64,000 bases of DNA, taken from the NCBI GenBank assembly GCA_025024175.1, contig QCXZ01000003.1, positions 55,136,023 to 55,200,022 of the forward strand, given 5' to 3'. The stretch is from Rhyzopertha dominica. Its lineage: Eukaryota > Arthropoda > Insecta > Coleoptera > Bostrichidae. The translations under genes were made by a program, and so were the position numbers. Each line of letters begins with the position of its first letter. Within the stretch, counting starts at the first letter, position 1. The notes under the pieces were generated by a model. That model was not told the DNA's origin and ran no database searches. It worked only from the letters and a program-made list of their open reading frames with translations. Positions 23,959 to 36,126 of this stretch are shown one piece after another.

Positions 23959-23968
23959 TTAAACTTTT

Positions 23969-24839
23969 CTTTGCGTGGAAATGACCTGAAATGTATTTTT
24001 AAAGTATAGCGGAGTAGACACCCCATCAAAAATTTTAAATGGAACGATGGATCTTACGATATAAATTTAGGAAGCTTAAGGAGAATCTGCCCAGCGAAAA
24101 TACGCTGTATTTTAAACAGCTCTGGTTACAAATTACGCCCTCAAAAAGCGTAATACCTGATTCAACCATTTTTTTGCAAAGAGATAATCCTATATTAATT
24201 TCCTACGATGCCATATTTCACATGAGTTGCACAAATATTTTACAAAAAATTGACAAACTTTCTTTAAAATGCTGTCACTTTAATTCAAAATTTCTGAATA
24301 CCGCTGTAAGTAATTGATAATTGAGCACCGTACGGAACTCTAGAAATGTCTAATCTTCAAATATATTTAATTTCTGTGACAAAATCTGCAGCAATGCTTA
24401 CGCAATTCAAAATCAAAAATAGCAGTTTTGCGGCTTGGTACAAGTGTGCGACAGGCCAGTAGGGCTCATTAGCCTGTACGATGCCAATATCTGTTACGGA
24501 CTAGTTGGACGTTATCCATTATTCTTAGTTAAAAAATTGTCTTCTCTAACTCAAAGCTGTGTTTCACTTGCAAGGTAGATCCCTTTTAAGACTGATAGAG
24601 AGAAAACATATATTCGAGATAACGACAGAAAGAAAACTACTAAGTATTTAGTATTTAGTAGTAGTATTTTTATCTGAAAGATTTAACTAGACCCTAAGTT
24701 ATTTTGCAAACAAATGTGGGAATAAGAAGGGTCTCTGCCAAATGAATTCCGAAATGCCTGAAATCTGAAAAACGTGTTTGCGTGACAATGGCGTCATTAT
24801 ATAGTGAGCAGCTAACTAAATGGCGCGTAATAATTGTGG
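23969..24839. other. Intergenic, no firm gene
   Basis: A 92-codon ORF (24039-24317) ends at a good donor-like GTAAGT, but has no acceptor or recognisable motif and is not called. Confidence 0.35.
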
Positions 24840-25165
24840 AAAAATGACGCGGAAAATTTGCCAAAGATGTGCTCTACTTACAAGATTACGCCCCTGCCCA
24901 CAAGTGGATGATTACATTGCCATACATTGATAAATTTTGTTTTCAATTTGTTGATCGCCCGCCTTATTCTCCCGATTTAGCACTGTCAGTTAAAGCTCAA
25001 AAAAACATTTGAAAGGTAAAAGATTTTCAACAAACAATGGCGTCATATGTGCCGTTGAGGGGTGCTTTGCAGACCAAGATAAATAATATTTTAAAGGATT
25101 TAGAATTACTTTATGAACATTCTGCTAAATATAAAAGGCTGAGAGAAGTAAAAATTTAGATGGCA
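24840..25165 (+). pseudogene. Mariner transposase, C-terminal remnant
   Basis: Broken reading frames preserve the end of an irritans-like mariner transposase: LQDYAPAHK (second catalytic region, LQDNAPAHK in the family), FVDRPPYSPDLA (third catalytic region), then LKGKRFSTNN, AVEGCFADQDK and YFKG. Stops and frame changes occur between and after these blocks, including a TAA after DQDK. The N-terminal half and element ends were not found. Separate from the mariner at 26510-27240, since that copy supplies the opposite half and lies downstream. Confidence 0.75.
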
Positions 25166-26509
25166 ATGCCATCTGTCAGCATTACACTGACATGATGACA
25201 AATATTGTGGCGTTTTATACGGTAGGTCAGATACATAACAATATGACCTGAATTATGAATTATACCTGAAATAATATAATTAGTGGTCAATAAAGCTTCT
25301 CACAGTTACACATTTTTATTACCTCTCATACTCTTCTTCCTGTCTTATCACGCAATTACCAGTATTTAAATCCAATTTGGCAACCCTATAGTTGTGATGC
25401 CTAGTTAAAAAGCAACGAGAAATACACAAAAATCGATAATTTCAAGTTACATTTGTTCTTAATTTCTAAAAGAGCTGAAAAATTCGCACCTCTGGGCTTA
25501 GTTACGAGAGCCGCACATAGACAGAAAACTAAAGTTACTGCGTCCTGTACATTACCCGATTTCTCATTCGGTACCTAAATAAAAGAAAGTACAAATCAGA
25601 TGAAAATATCTTAAAGCTACATACACCAGCAGCACTAGTGCCCGGAGCTGTTTGACGTCACCACAAGTTGATCGTATATCTAAGGGAACCTCTGTATTCA
25701 CGAAAGACGTCACGACTACGACGCGAAAGCATTTAATGGACCAGATTTGGGCATTTAGGGCAAGCTATTCCCGGTTATCCGGAGCCATCCTAGACACGCT
25801 TTGTTACACATAATAAATATTACCAGGAAGCGGAACGACTAGTTCTTTTGCAGATATGAGTTATGACGTCGCGATGTTTCTGGTAGGCTTATATCGCTAC
25901 ACAGACCATTACAATGGCAATTTTACTGAATTAGATTTACGCGTTTCTACAAATGATAACAATAAAAACTTCGGTTTTAAAGCAAAGATCCCGGAAAGAG
26001 AAAAATCCATCCGAAATATAGGTAGGAAGAACCCCCGTCTATGTTTTGTAAAACAACACCACTTAATAATTATTATCTGCTGTACCGATATGCTTATTTG
26101 AAAGCTGATATTCAATATTTTCACGTAAGCTATTTTGTGCTAATGTGCAAACTAAGTAGTGCAATAGATAAAATCATTATGTTTTCCTTCGATAACTGAT
26201 ACACTACGCCACTACAAACGTTGACATCGCACAAATGATGACAAAGGTACTACCTGCTAAAAGAATTGCTACTCAAAACCGCACAGAAACCCAACAATTA
26301 ACAATAACATTCGACCAAGACAAACGTTAGTTTTGCATTTTCAGCCCAAGGTGACGTCACGCGCAATAGATCCACAAAATCTGTCACCTACTTGGCACAG
26401 TATACTTTATTCCCTCCACATTACTCACCAAATTTGATTCACATCCAAAAAGTTTTGCTGTTTTTGTGTTGCCCTATCTGACAAAAGATGAGTTAAATTC
26501 AGCTACAAC
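25166..26509. other. Intergenic, no gene recognised
   Basis: Mixed composition with several CGTC-rich spots around 25650-25730; the ORFs at 25856-26101 and on the opposite strand overlap each other and show no motif. Confidence 0.35.
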
Positions 26510-27240
26510 ATAGAAGCGTAATTAAATTTTTGACCAAAGAAGGAAATGAGTCCAAAAATTTTCGCCAAAAGGAAGATTAATGAGCATGAGGAAGATGCGC
26601 AATCTAATTTAACAATAAAATATTGTACCAAACTATTTCGATGGGGTAGGAAATCAATTCAAGATGACCCAAGATGCGAAAGGCCTGTTGAAGCAAGAAG
26701 CAATGAAATATCAAGAATCGTGAGGTTTTGGTCCTAGCAGAAAGAGTTTCAATGATAGCTACTGAAGAGATACCAAAAGCTACAGAATCAAAAATTTTGT
26801 ATGAAAATTTAGAAGCGAATGAGGTCTTAGCACGCTGAAATGCACGCTGCGAAATTGCTTTCTCCTGAACAAAAACTGTGTCGGCAACAAAGTTGCCAAT
26901 AAACTTGAGAACTTTGGCTGAAGACAAAGGTATTTTTTTAGAAAATCATAACAGGAGATGCAACTTGGGTGTATCACTGGGATCCACCGACGAAACAATA
27001 ATCCATGCAGTGGATCCATAAGGAATCTCTACCACCAAAGAAGGCAAGAACGCAGAATTAATTGGGAAACCAGATGGTGACGGTGTCTTGGGATATGGAA
27101 GGCATCTTAAAGGCCCCGGAACTGCGATCGAAAGATTATGCTGCTTCACGACAATTGCAACAAAATTTCAGAGCAACAACAAGTTGAAACTCCAATTTGT
27201 TGGTAGATGTCCTTTTCGTATCCAAGGCATTATAAAACAA
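26510..27240 (+). pseudogene. Mariner transposase, N-terminal and central remnant
   Basis: Recognisable blocks in order: VIKFLTKEGNES (start of the N-terminal helix-turn-helix), DAQSNLTIKYCTKLFRWGRK then SIQDDPRCERPVEA (the DDPRSGRP region of mariners), ITGDATWVYHWDPPTKQ with the first catalytic Asp, MQWIHKESLPPKKART, MVTVSWDMEGIL and LLHDN with the second catalytic Asp. Stop codons interrupt after KED, after TKQ and after RTQN, and the frame shifts at least once. The third catalytic region is not clear. Non-functional fossil copy of a Tc1/mariner element. Confidence 0.85.
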
Positions 27241-27389
27241 AATATGTGGTCAACATAGTGTTATTCGGCAAGAATATAACACTTGAACAAGCGTTTCAGA
27301 GAGTGCTGGATAGATTTACAATTACTTAAGTGAAAAAAATAGACGACTACGACGAACTAAGAGGTTGCCAAATCTAGCAACCTAAACCA

Positions 27390-27725
27390 ATTGTTCGAAA
27401 TGACGACCTTCCCGTAGGAGTCACAACCGCAACCTCGATTCACAATTCCTACATATCGCCCTGAGAACTTCCGACGAATACATCACGGAAAGTAACGCGA
27501 ATCCTCTCGCTTTTCGTAGCTCCAGAAAAAGAAGTCACGGGGAGTGAGGTCTGGTGATGTCGGCGGGCACCTTACTGCTAAGTAACAGTTACTGATGTTC
27601 AAGTGCCCCTCGAAGAACTAAGGACCCAGAAGGTGTTCTCCCAGTAAATCTCGCCAAACATTCAGTGACCGNCTTTGATGGTGGTTTCCCATTCCCACTG
27701 CGAGCGGGTTATCATTCACGTAATA
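27390..27725 (-). pseudogene. Mariner-superfamily transposase remnant (second type)
   Basis: On the minus strand: NDNPLAV, then SLNVW, DLLGEHLLGP, a stop, FFEGHLN (27597-27660) and, after a deletion that removed the central acidic region, CPPTSPDLTPRDFF (about 27510-27555). This pattern fits the same broad group as the DUF4817-associated transposase at 9946-11052 rather than irritans mariners. Degenerate and partial. Confidence 0.65.
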
Positions 27726-28457
27726 AAGAAATCGTGGCTACTGAATACACCATTTTTATGGAATGTCGATTTATTTGAAAATAACACGGGCATAAGATAG
27801 AATTCATCTTTGTCTACTTTGTTGATAGCCTATTTACAGAAATTCTGCTTAACTTGAAAGTCTTGAGGTTGTAATTCCTGGTGCAGAACAGTTGGAACTT
27901 GTACTTTTGAAGAGTACGATGCACAGAACGCGTTAAGATATCCGTGCATGTTTCTATCAATTTCGGAGATACTGATATAATTATTTTCAAAAGCTGCCTC
28001 AAGAATTCGCAATTCATTAGCCTCTGTTAAAAATTGCTTCCTTCTAACTCTCCTTGCTCGTTGTAAATCTATCCAACACTTTTTGAAACGCACATGGATC
28101 TGCATATGTTCTGTCCGGATATCCTGTAATATTCTTCAACAATTTCTTCTTGAGTTTTAAGCATTTTATTACAAAACAATAATGCTGTCGTTAGTTTATC
28201 CTTATGTTCACTACTGTTTTTTTTACAACTGCACATCTTTTGTTCATGGCAAGCTTGGGTAGGTACGGAAAAAACATCTTTCAGCAAATTGTAGTTTCAT
28301 CCTGTCTTTTATTACTATTTTGTTATGGAATTGTGTTTGTTTTGGTACAATTGAAAAAGTGCCACTGGTCACCAGAAATATTTTGAGATAGATTTTTTTA
28401 TATATTTTAAGATAAAAGATCTATATGGTCCCAGCGGTCTTATTAGGTGCTGGTGCT

Positions 28458-28749
28458 ATAGTCCTTCTACNGTAGGTTTAGCTACCATAAAGTTATAAAA
28501 CCTAAAGTTAAAAACCATAAAACACTCCANATGTCATTCAAATTTATTTATGCCACTGGTAGTGCGTAGATCTTTATCCAGAAGTTTATGAAAATTCCTC
28601 TCAGGTATGCTATAACGGATTTCCTTGAACATCTAATACCTACAGGACCAGTCTACACTGTCATAAATAAGTTTAAATGTCATTCAGCCTGTTTTTTAAC
28701 TTTGCAATTTTTAACTTTATGGTAGCTAAACCTCTGTCAGAAGGACTAT
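28458..28749. mobile_element. MITE with ~45 bp inverted ends
   Basis: Left ATAGTCCTTCTAC, then GGTTTAGCTACCATAAAGTT; the same sequence appears inverted at the right end (AACTTTATGGTAGCTAAACC, then AGAAGGACTAT). 292 bp, non-coding, ending about 195 bp upstream of the start codon of the gene at 28945, so it could lie in that gene's promoter or 5' UTR. Confidence 0.75.
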
Positions 28750-28944
28750 TAGCAAAAAATATTAAGTATATTTGTTTGAGAAATACTTAGGGTTAGTTAA
28801 ATCTTTTATCATACGGCAACACCGCAAGAGACAACAGTCCGTGCAAGCAAGAAGGCGCCTAACTGTCAACAAAACAAAAACATAACCTAAATCGTTTGCG
28901 TACCGGCTTTTTTAAAATTTACCGTTCGCTTCAAATACCGTGAA

Positions 28945-31636
28945 ATGGCTCAAAAAGTGAAAACTTCAACTCTAACTAGTCTAAACAGTGAGTCGCGTAA
29001 CATTCCACAAAAATCCGTAAAAAGATCAATGTCTGTGAAGAAAATAAAACCGGTCAAAAACCATTTATCAGAAACGGTGACAAGCCCACCACCCAAACCC
29101 AAGTTTCGTGGAACACCACATAGACCTCTACATTCTGTACCAGTGATCGAAGCTCTAGCTAAAGGTCAGGAGCCTATTCAATCAGTTCTTAAATCACACA
29201 AGGTGTTAAAACGAGAAACAGATCACCAGAAAGCTGAATCCTGGGGAGCCCTGTTGAAGAACAAAAGTGGCAAATCACAGTTCAACAGTTTTGACCCTCT
29301 GCGAACATTGCATTTTCTGGTGCGAGAGCTACAAAACAAGATTACTACTCAACAATATGGAGACAAGCATCTGGAGCAGATGGTCTATGATATGTTGTCA
29401 GCCTTAAGTAGGATTCCACCTGAAATTGCATCGACAATACATCTTCTTGGAGATGAAAATTTAGCTTCGAGCAGAGGTCGCAAAAAGCTTGTAAGGAGTA
29501 GATCAGCATCCAGGGCTGACAGAAATGTAAGAGTAAAATAGTAGTTTGACATACATAAAACAGTAGAACTTTTATTTATGGGTATAAACAAGTGTCAGTA
29601 TTGCATATCAGATATAATTGAAGATATTATATCGGCATTATTAAAGTTTATTGTGATATTGGTAAGCCTTACATATCATATAGTAAATTACAGATAGGTG
29701 AATATAAGATTATTTTGCTGAAGGAAAACTTTTAATTCTAAGTGTAAATTATTCTTTCTTAAGTACATAAATATAATTTTAGTGTGTATCACAAGCTTGT
29801 TTATACAAATAACAAAATATTAACATAAGTACTACCTACGTAACAAACTTTAGCGTTGAATAATCTATTTAATGTCATTTTACATGCCATTCATAAAACA
29901 NCCATATAAACAAAAGCCGACAATCAATTAATCAATGCCAGTATAACATTCATTGGAGGAAAGAAGTTCAATTCGTCTTACAGTATCCTAATATTAGAGT
30001 GCCTTAATAATACCTTATGTTCTAGGAGAAAGATATACAATTTATTAAAAAGAATATCGCAGAGAAATCTGTCCAGGTGGGACCTAACTTAAAGATGAAC
30101 GTGCTGCAGAAAGAAATGGAATCAAGCACTTCAAAATTAGAAGAGAGCTTTAAACAACTGGAAATCTATTGTGAGACTCTTAAGGCGGAGAAACAAGAAG
30201 TGGAACAAAAACTAAAGATGGAGAGAGAAACAGTCATGTTTCTCAAGAAACAGATAAAAGATCTTGAGAAGGATAGAGCAAGTAAACTATCTGGTTGCAT
30301 GGAAAATAGTATAAATTAATAATATTTCAGGAAATTAATAATGCCAGGGTCAAACAACTTGAAGAAGATCGTGATGACCTCAATAATCAAGTTGCAAAAC
30401 TGACTACCATCATTGATGCACAAACAGCACCATCGGCTGTGGAATTAAAAAAACTTATACAGCAGTTGCGTGATGATAAGTCTAATGTGGATAAAGATTG
30501 TATTGCTTTACAGAAAAAATTAACTATGATGGAAATGGAAAAAGAGAAGGTTCAAGCAATGTTAACTGTAAGGGAAAATCAAATAACTGAAATTCGGAAT
30601 GAAATGCAACAACTGCAAGATATTGTTACTGAACAATTAATGGAATTCCAAAATAACGGCATTACCTCTACCTGTGATAGTAGTACTACACTTCAGAGTA
30701 AGTAATTTTACTTATAGGAATGAATTATTATTGCCATCCAATTCCATACATTGTGTCTTATACAAAATTAATCAGTTCTTCCTTAATCAGAGATCTTTGA
30801 CATTAATAATGTTAAAGAAAAGTTTTCAAATCTGAATTTATTGTAATGTGCCTGGAGAGTAAGAGAATAGTCCCCAAACGTCAACCACAAGGAATTTTCT
30901 ATTGTACATGAACATTTGCACCTAATCCTCTGCTTCTAAAATGCTATTATAGTAAAATGCTAACTGTCTTAGGTGTTTTTCTTTCTTCTCCTTAAAACCC
31001 AACAAAATGTCTTTCAGATTACCATGCTCTATACTTAAAAACCACTCTCTTTAATAATATCATTTACCAAACTTCTTAAATGTGTATTTAATCAACTGAT
31101 TATATAAAATCTTTCACTAACCAACAGCCGCTTTTGAGGATAATAAACCTGAAGGAAAAAGCCTAACAGCTCATTCGTTCAGAGACTTACCATCAGGAGA
31201 CAGCACTGTTAGTATGATGCGCTCAAGTAATATTCAAGATCACTCTCCTCCAACAAAGGTACGTAATAGTAGTAGGGTTTGACATTAAAGTTACCTATGG
31301 TGGAAATCTTAGAGGTTTAAGGGTATACATTTCAAAAAGACCCAGAATCTTTATAAGTTCCTCTATAATCATGAATATTTAAGTAAAATATCTGTCCGTC
31401 TAAAGATCTCCAGTACGTGTAAGTGTATCCTTAAACTACTGAGACGATTCTTGTTATTTACTAGCATTTAACTTTAATTGTTGTAGGATACAGAAGTAAA
31501 GAAAGGCAAAGCTAAAAATATGCTGGAAAATCTGATAACTTCTAATTTATCACATAATCCCAATATACCTCATAGTTTGAAGGCAATATTCGAAGAATTA
31601 AAGAGGGAAGCACTCTCTGTCAATCATGAGATTTAA
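28945..31636 (+). CDS. Five-exon gene for a 493-residue coiled-coil protein
   Basis: Exons by splice consensus and frame: 28945-29526, 30026-30277, 30331-30697, 31128-31258, 31487-31636 (TAA). Donors are GTAAGA, GCAAGT, GTAAGT and GTACGT; acceptors end TTCTAG, TTTCAG, CAACAG and TTGTAG; phases agree at every junction. Residues 1-194 are basic and rich in Ser, Pro and Lys, with PPPKPKFRGTPHRP around 48-62 and a helical part near 118-160. Residues about 195-400 are a long coiled coil rich in Glu, Lys and Leu (LKKQIKDLEKDRA, VKQLEEDRDDLNNQVAKL). The C-terminal 49 residues are again helical (LKAIFEELKREAL). The start is the first ATG, in a good context (GAAATGG). Such architecture is common in centrosomal or cytoskeletal proteins, but I do not recognise the family and assign no function. 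Read-through of intron 1 would end at 29541 after 198 residues. Confidence 0.8.
30278..30330 (+). other. 53 nt GC-AG intron
   Basis: Starts GCAAGT and ends TTTCAG. No GT donor nearby restores the frame, whereas the GC donor joins two phase-0 exons that continue the same coiled coil. Confidence 0.7.
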
Positions 31637-31772
31637 CTAATTGAGATAATGAAATGTAGAAATTGAATTTGTCTTTGAACTGTACTTTTAGATTTTGACT
31701 GTACGTCTTTTTGTGTATTTTGTGAATATACCCTTATCTGAGGTACTGACTTTTCTTAAGCAGCAAATTTAC

Positions 31773-32501
31773 TAGAGATGTGTAACTCAGGAGTGAGCTG
31801 CATTGAAGAGCCGACTCTTTCAAAAGAGCTGTTGAGGCAGCTCACTTATTTCAGTAGATGCAGCTCTCCAGCTCAGCTCCGAACTGAACTGAATTGCCGA
31901 GTTGGCTGACAATGTGACAACTGAACGCAGCCATCGCACATTGATACGACTCCGGCGAGCTGCTCTATCCATTCTTTTTCCCAACATGTTAAGTTGGTAC
32001 ACTGGTACATAGTTACAAAATCTATGTAAACGACATGAGCCAGGTAATTAATAACTGAAAGTCGACGTTTTAACAAACTTAAATATATGGGTTTGCAACA
32101 AAAGTAGTATGTAACAAAAAATAAAACATCATTATGCAAACAACTACAAAAGCACAACTCTACAATTCACAAAAATATATCAAATTAAAAATATTATTTC
32201 TTCCACTTTGTTGCTGGACAGACGAGGGAGTTATCAAGTTTACTTCCGGTTTTAATTTTAAATTTGATAATTTGGCTTGTCCAACAAAAACAAATACGTA
32301 AATCCAGACTTTAAATACGTCTCGGATACGAGAGATCTAGATCAAATAGTTGAGACTGATAGAGAGCCGTGACGATATTCATAAGACCGCGACCCGTACG
32401 GATCTTGCAGCTCTTTTGAGCCGACTCACTGAGTCAGCTCAGTTCAAAGAAGCAGATGCAGTGAATTGACTCACCGAAAAGAATCGAAATGCCCACCTCT
32501 A
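31773..32501. mobile_element. hAT-type non-autonomous element
   Basis: A 729 bp element flanked by the perfect 8 bp direct repeat AAATTTAC (31765-31772 and 32502-32509), as for hAT elements. Ends TAGAGATGTGTAACTC and, inverted, TAGAGGTGGGCATTTC. Subterminal sequence is rich in GAGCTG and GAGCCGACTC motifs near both ends, a usual feature of hAT transposase-binding regions. No transposase; ORFs at 31820-32157 are incidental. It lies about 140 bp past the stop codon of the five-exon gene. Confidence 0.85.
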
Positions 32502-32509
32502 AAATTTAC

Positions 32510-33535
32510 TTCAAACTGCAATATTTTCTATTCTTTAATGTACTCTCCAGTACAGTTTATTAACCAGCTGAGAGAAAATATTTATTTTCTCAGTAACATC
32601 GTTATCCCAGAGCTAGACAAAGCTCTCAACCAGCATTGTAATCTATACTCTGGAAAACTTTATTTTCTGTATTTTTTAAAGGTGTTGAAATTACCATTAA
32701 TTTTTTAAAGTAACTAAATTACTATGCTTGGTGTCTAGAGAAATGGCTTGAAGCACATTACAAAAGCTTAAAACACTAAATGTATTTTGAGTACTTTAAT
32801 AGGGCTTGAAGAACTTTTAATTTGGATCTGAACTAATTGTAACCACTATATTATATACAGGGTATTGCAGTAAGGGCAATAAGCAGCTGTAGCTCTGGAC
32901 ATGTAAGATTTTTAAAANTCCGTGACATGTGATATTGTGGCATTAGGAAAGAATTAACACACATTTAAAATTTTCTGGTATATTTATACAAGGTGTGTTC
33001 ATAACTTTTGCTCAGTTTCTTTTAGCAGCTGTATATCATCCATTTTTTAAATTAATTCAGCTTAATATTTAAAAGCCATGCTTATAAACATATAATGAAT
33101 CTAAAGGGCACTCTTTCTGAATTATATCACGTTTTTTTTACAACTTAACGTTTGCAGTGCATTCGAGAAAATTTTTAAAATCTTCGAAAATAAAATAGAT
33201 AAAAAGAAATTAAATTAATATTGCTGCTTCAATAGCTGTCATAACTTTTGTGTCTGTGAAAAGTTTATCAGATATCAACTGTTTTACATCTTAAATTCTG
33301 AATAACTTGCTTTTTTTAATATAACAATAGTTACGTTTAGACCATCACAAGCCTGCTTAAACGGGAACACTTGTTCATGATATTTTAAAGTGCTTGCAAG
33401 CACTCCAGAGAGCTTGAAGAACTTTATGAGACCTGCAAATGCAAAATAGTATTTTTTTATATGGATGTCGTTATCTGCATTAAAATGTTAATATCCTTAT
33501 TTCTGGGTACAAGGCAACTTTTAATGAAAAAGATA
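32510..33535. other. Intergenic, transposon-end-like fragment only
   Basis: ATATACAGGGTATTGCAG near 32855 resembles a mariner-type tip, but has no inverted partner. No gene seen. Confidence 0.35.
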
Positions 33536-33607
33536 TTTGCTCTCACTGGAACTCGAACCCAGTCCAGAGGTTTAACCCCTTGTGTGCTACCATCTGTGCA
33601 ATGAGGG
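33536..33607 (-). repeat. tRNA-like sequence, probable SINE head or tRNA pseudogene
   Basis: Minus strand shows an A-box-like GCACAGATGGTAGC and a B-box GGTTCGAGTTCC at normal spacing, a good T arm (CTGGG with TCCAG), an anticodon-like loop GTTAAAC and a mostly paired acceptor. The D stem does not pair, so a functional tRNA is unlikely. Confidence 0.4.
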
Positions 33608-34859
33608 TCTGGTTGATAGTATATTAGCAAGAAATTTGTCAATAATATGTTCTTTCCTATATTTTCCAGGCAGTAGTGCACCACCTGCAGGACCGGATTT
33701 AACTCGAAGATCAACACATCCGTTTTACTAAAGTTAGCCTTTGTATCCACAAATAAATGTATTGACAAGATACTAATTGTAACCCCTACAAAACAGCTTG
33801 ATTTCCTTCTTCAAATACAAATTACCACTTCATGAAAGTAATTCAAGCACAAAGATTTCTGAATCCTTGAAGGCCTTTTGCAGTTACAAAGCACTGAAGT
33901 TCTGTCCAGTTCTGTTGTATCCTCAATGTTGTAAGATTAAAGTTTCATATATTTTTAATTTATATAACTACTTGTTAAAGAAAAACAACTTCAGTTTTCT
34001 TAAAGACTTAATAAGCCAAAGTGCCCTACATAAAGGATTTTAGGTGAATCAACGATTTATTGTGGACGTCAAGGTGATTTAATAACTTCCAGTTCTTGCA
34101 GTAATTGGTTATTTTTATCGAAAAAGTTCATTTACAAAAATTTATACGACAAGTTAAATACTAAAAAATGCCGTATACTCATATAAGACTAGCTGGAAAG
34201 ATTCAACGCACACTTCATTAAAACTTTAGGAACAAGTGAAGCAGTCTACGCCAATTATCTAATAGATTTATTACCTATCCCGTGCCATGAAGACATGCAA
34301 CTTCTACTACATTTGCGAGGTTAAGTAACTTTTAAATGAGAAATATGTAGGACGGCGGTCGTATACGTAGTACTTTGACTTCCCAATTTAAACTCTTAAC
34401 AACTTTCGTGCTTAGAACGTGGAAATTTTCGTAGCGTAACCACCGGTAACAATGGCATGCATGCAATGCGGGTATGCCAAAAGCTGAAAACTTGGTGAAA
34501 ATAAACGGTTTTTTGAAGTATTATTTTACAAATGCCTCACAAATTAAGGTAATGACAGCTGGGAGAACACTCGAAATGCAGTCTAAATAGTGGCACGAAG
34601 CGTATTGTATAGTGAATTCAAATTTCAGTTGGGAGTCTCCAGAAAGGCTATTCGACGTGCAAAATAACGCGGCATTAGCAATATCGCACACCTCGGTAAA
34701 AAAACGTGAACATCATTTGGTGGGAATGATCAAAAACGAAAAAACGCGTTATACAATTTTTAATGGCTAAGGTTGAAAAGATTCATTATTTATGTGCTAG
34801 CTGTTACACTATACACCTCTCTTGGTCTAGTAATGCTAACTTCTTCATGTAAAATAACA
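33608..34859. other. Intergenic, no gene recognised
   Basis: AT-rich; an 81-codon ORF at 33798-34043 has no support. Confidence 0.35.
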
Positions 34860-34861
34860 CT

Positions 34862-35690
34862 TCATACGTGGATGATACCTTCATTGTATGCCCTTATGGG
34901 AGTGTCACTTACACAGTTACCACGGGGGAAGAACAAACCCTGACTTTCTTAGACATACTAGTAACAAGGCATGCGACAAGACTGCTGAGGCATGGAATCT
35001 ACCTTAAGAATAGTCACACGAACCGTTACTTATACGAAAACTCACACCGCCATGACTCCCAGAAGAGAGCAGCAATTAAAACTTTAGTACACCGAGCTTA
35101 ACCCTTAGCGAAGGTCCAAAGTGACAAAGACCTACGATATGTAGCCAATGATAGTCATGGATATCGAACTAATAAAACTTACAGCCTCGCCGTGCACTCA
35201 AAGAGGCTAGCCTATCTTATTTAGAAGGCATTACACACCGTATTTGCAAGTTATTGAAAAAAGAGAAAACCAAAATTAGTCAGTTATTACGTAATCCCAA
35301 CTGCACCAATTGGACAACTCAGAAGTATACATGATCCCTTATGGGGATTGTTATAAAGTATACATAGTAATCACAGAAGGTTCCAACCGACGAAGTCAAC
35401 AATAGCGGATCACGCACTAAAGGAAGCAAATGACACTACTGTACTGACAAAAATTAATGGATTCTACAATACGCACAAAAGCTCTCACTATACAACAATA
35501 TTCAGATAACCTCAACAAAAACCACGCATACCACTTGAATGGAACTTGGGAAGCAATCGGAACGCTTCGTCCACGGCTGTAACCCAGAACTATTCAGTGA
35601 GGTGCCTGAAACGCTGAAGGTGCCACCAGTTAAGAGCGGCGAAACGTCAACATTACACCAGAAAAAACCACGACACAACAGCCGGAAAAA
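34862..35690 (+). pseudogene. Penelope-like element, reverse transcriptase and GIY-YIG remnant
   Basis: Begins inside a reverse transcriptase with the catalytic YVDD (34865-34876, SYVDDTFIV), followed by LTFLDILVTR, GIYLKNSHTNRYLYENSHRH and SQKRAAIKTLVHRA, a stretch typical of Penelope-like elements. The frame stops at 35101. Further on, broken frames give IPYGDCYKVYI and IADHALKEAN, remains of the C-terminal GIY-YIG endonuclease. A hammerhead-like motif follows at 35611. The copy lacks its 5' half and carries frameshifts and stops, so it is dead. Confidence 0.75.
35611..35648 (+). ncRNA. Degenerate hammerhead-like motif behind the Penelope remnant
   Basis: GCTGAAGG, a GCC/GGC stem around an 11-13 nt loop, then GAAACGTC. 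The core has G instead of A at position 9 and stem II is weak. Its place at the tail of a Penelope-like copy is what suggests ribozyme origin. Confidence 0.35.
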
Positions 35691-36126
35691 TTCATCAAAA
35701 GTTCTAGCAGTTATCAAACTATCACGTGCAATAAAATTATATCAATTTATTTGCATGACATCGTGAAGATACAAAAGAATATTAATGTACCTACCATTAT
35801 ATACGAAATCTATAGTTCAGTTCGGCAGGCAGCTCAGTCCTGGAATAATACAGTGACAGTGCGCGAAAATCTTGCACATATCGTGTTCAAAGCTTGTATC
35901 ATGCATTTAACAGTATTTGAATTCTTTACGTGTAACCCAAGGTATTGCCCCCTTTTTCCTAAATAAATACTGGAGGCAATTACCACACATTCAATCATGA
36001 CTGATAGCGACAATCCTGCTATTGCCTATTAATGATTTTTATATTAGATCTTACTAAGATTTAATTTTCAGTGTTTTTAGAATCATAGTTATAATTCGTG
36101 AGTGAATGCTTTCAGCGTCTATAATA
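35691..36126. other. Intergenic, no gene recognised
   Basis: A 71-codon ORF at 35751-35966 without motif; nothing else seen. Confidence 0.35.

Noticed and set aside
24039..24317. 92-codon ORF ending at a GTAAGT donor
   Set aside because: No upstream acceptor in frame, no homology recognised; a donor match alone occurs often by chance.
32855..32990. Mariner-type tip ATACAGGGTATTGCAG (similar at 45925)
   Set aside because: Single tips without partner or transposase; too short to call an element.
33536..33607. Functional tRNA gene
   Set aside because: T arm and boxes are good, but the D stem does not pair and the acceptor has a mismatch; kept only as a tRNA-like repeat.
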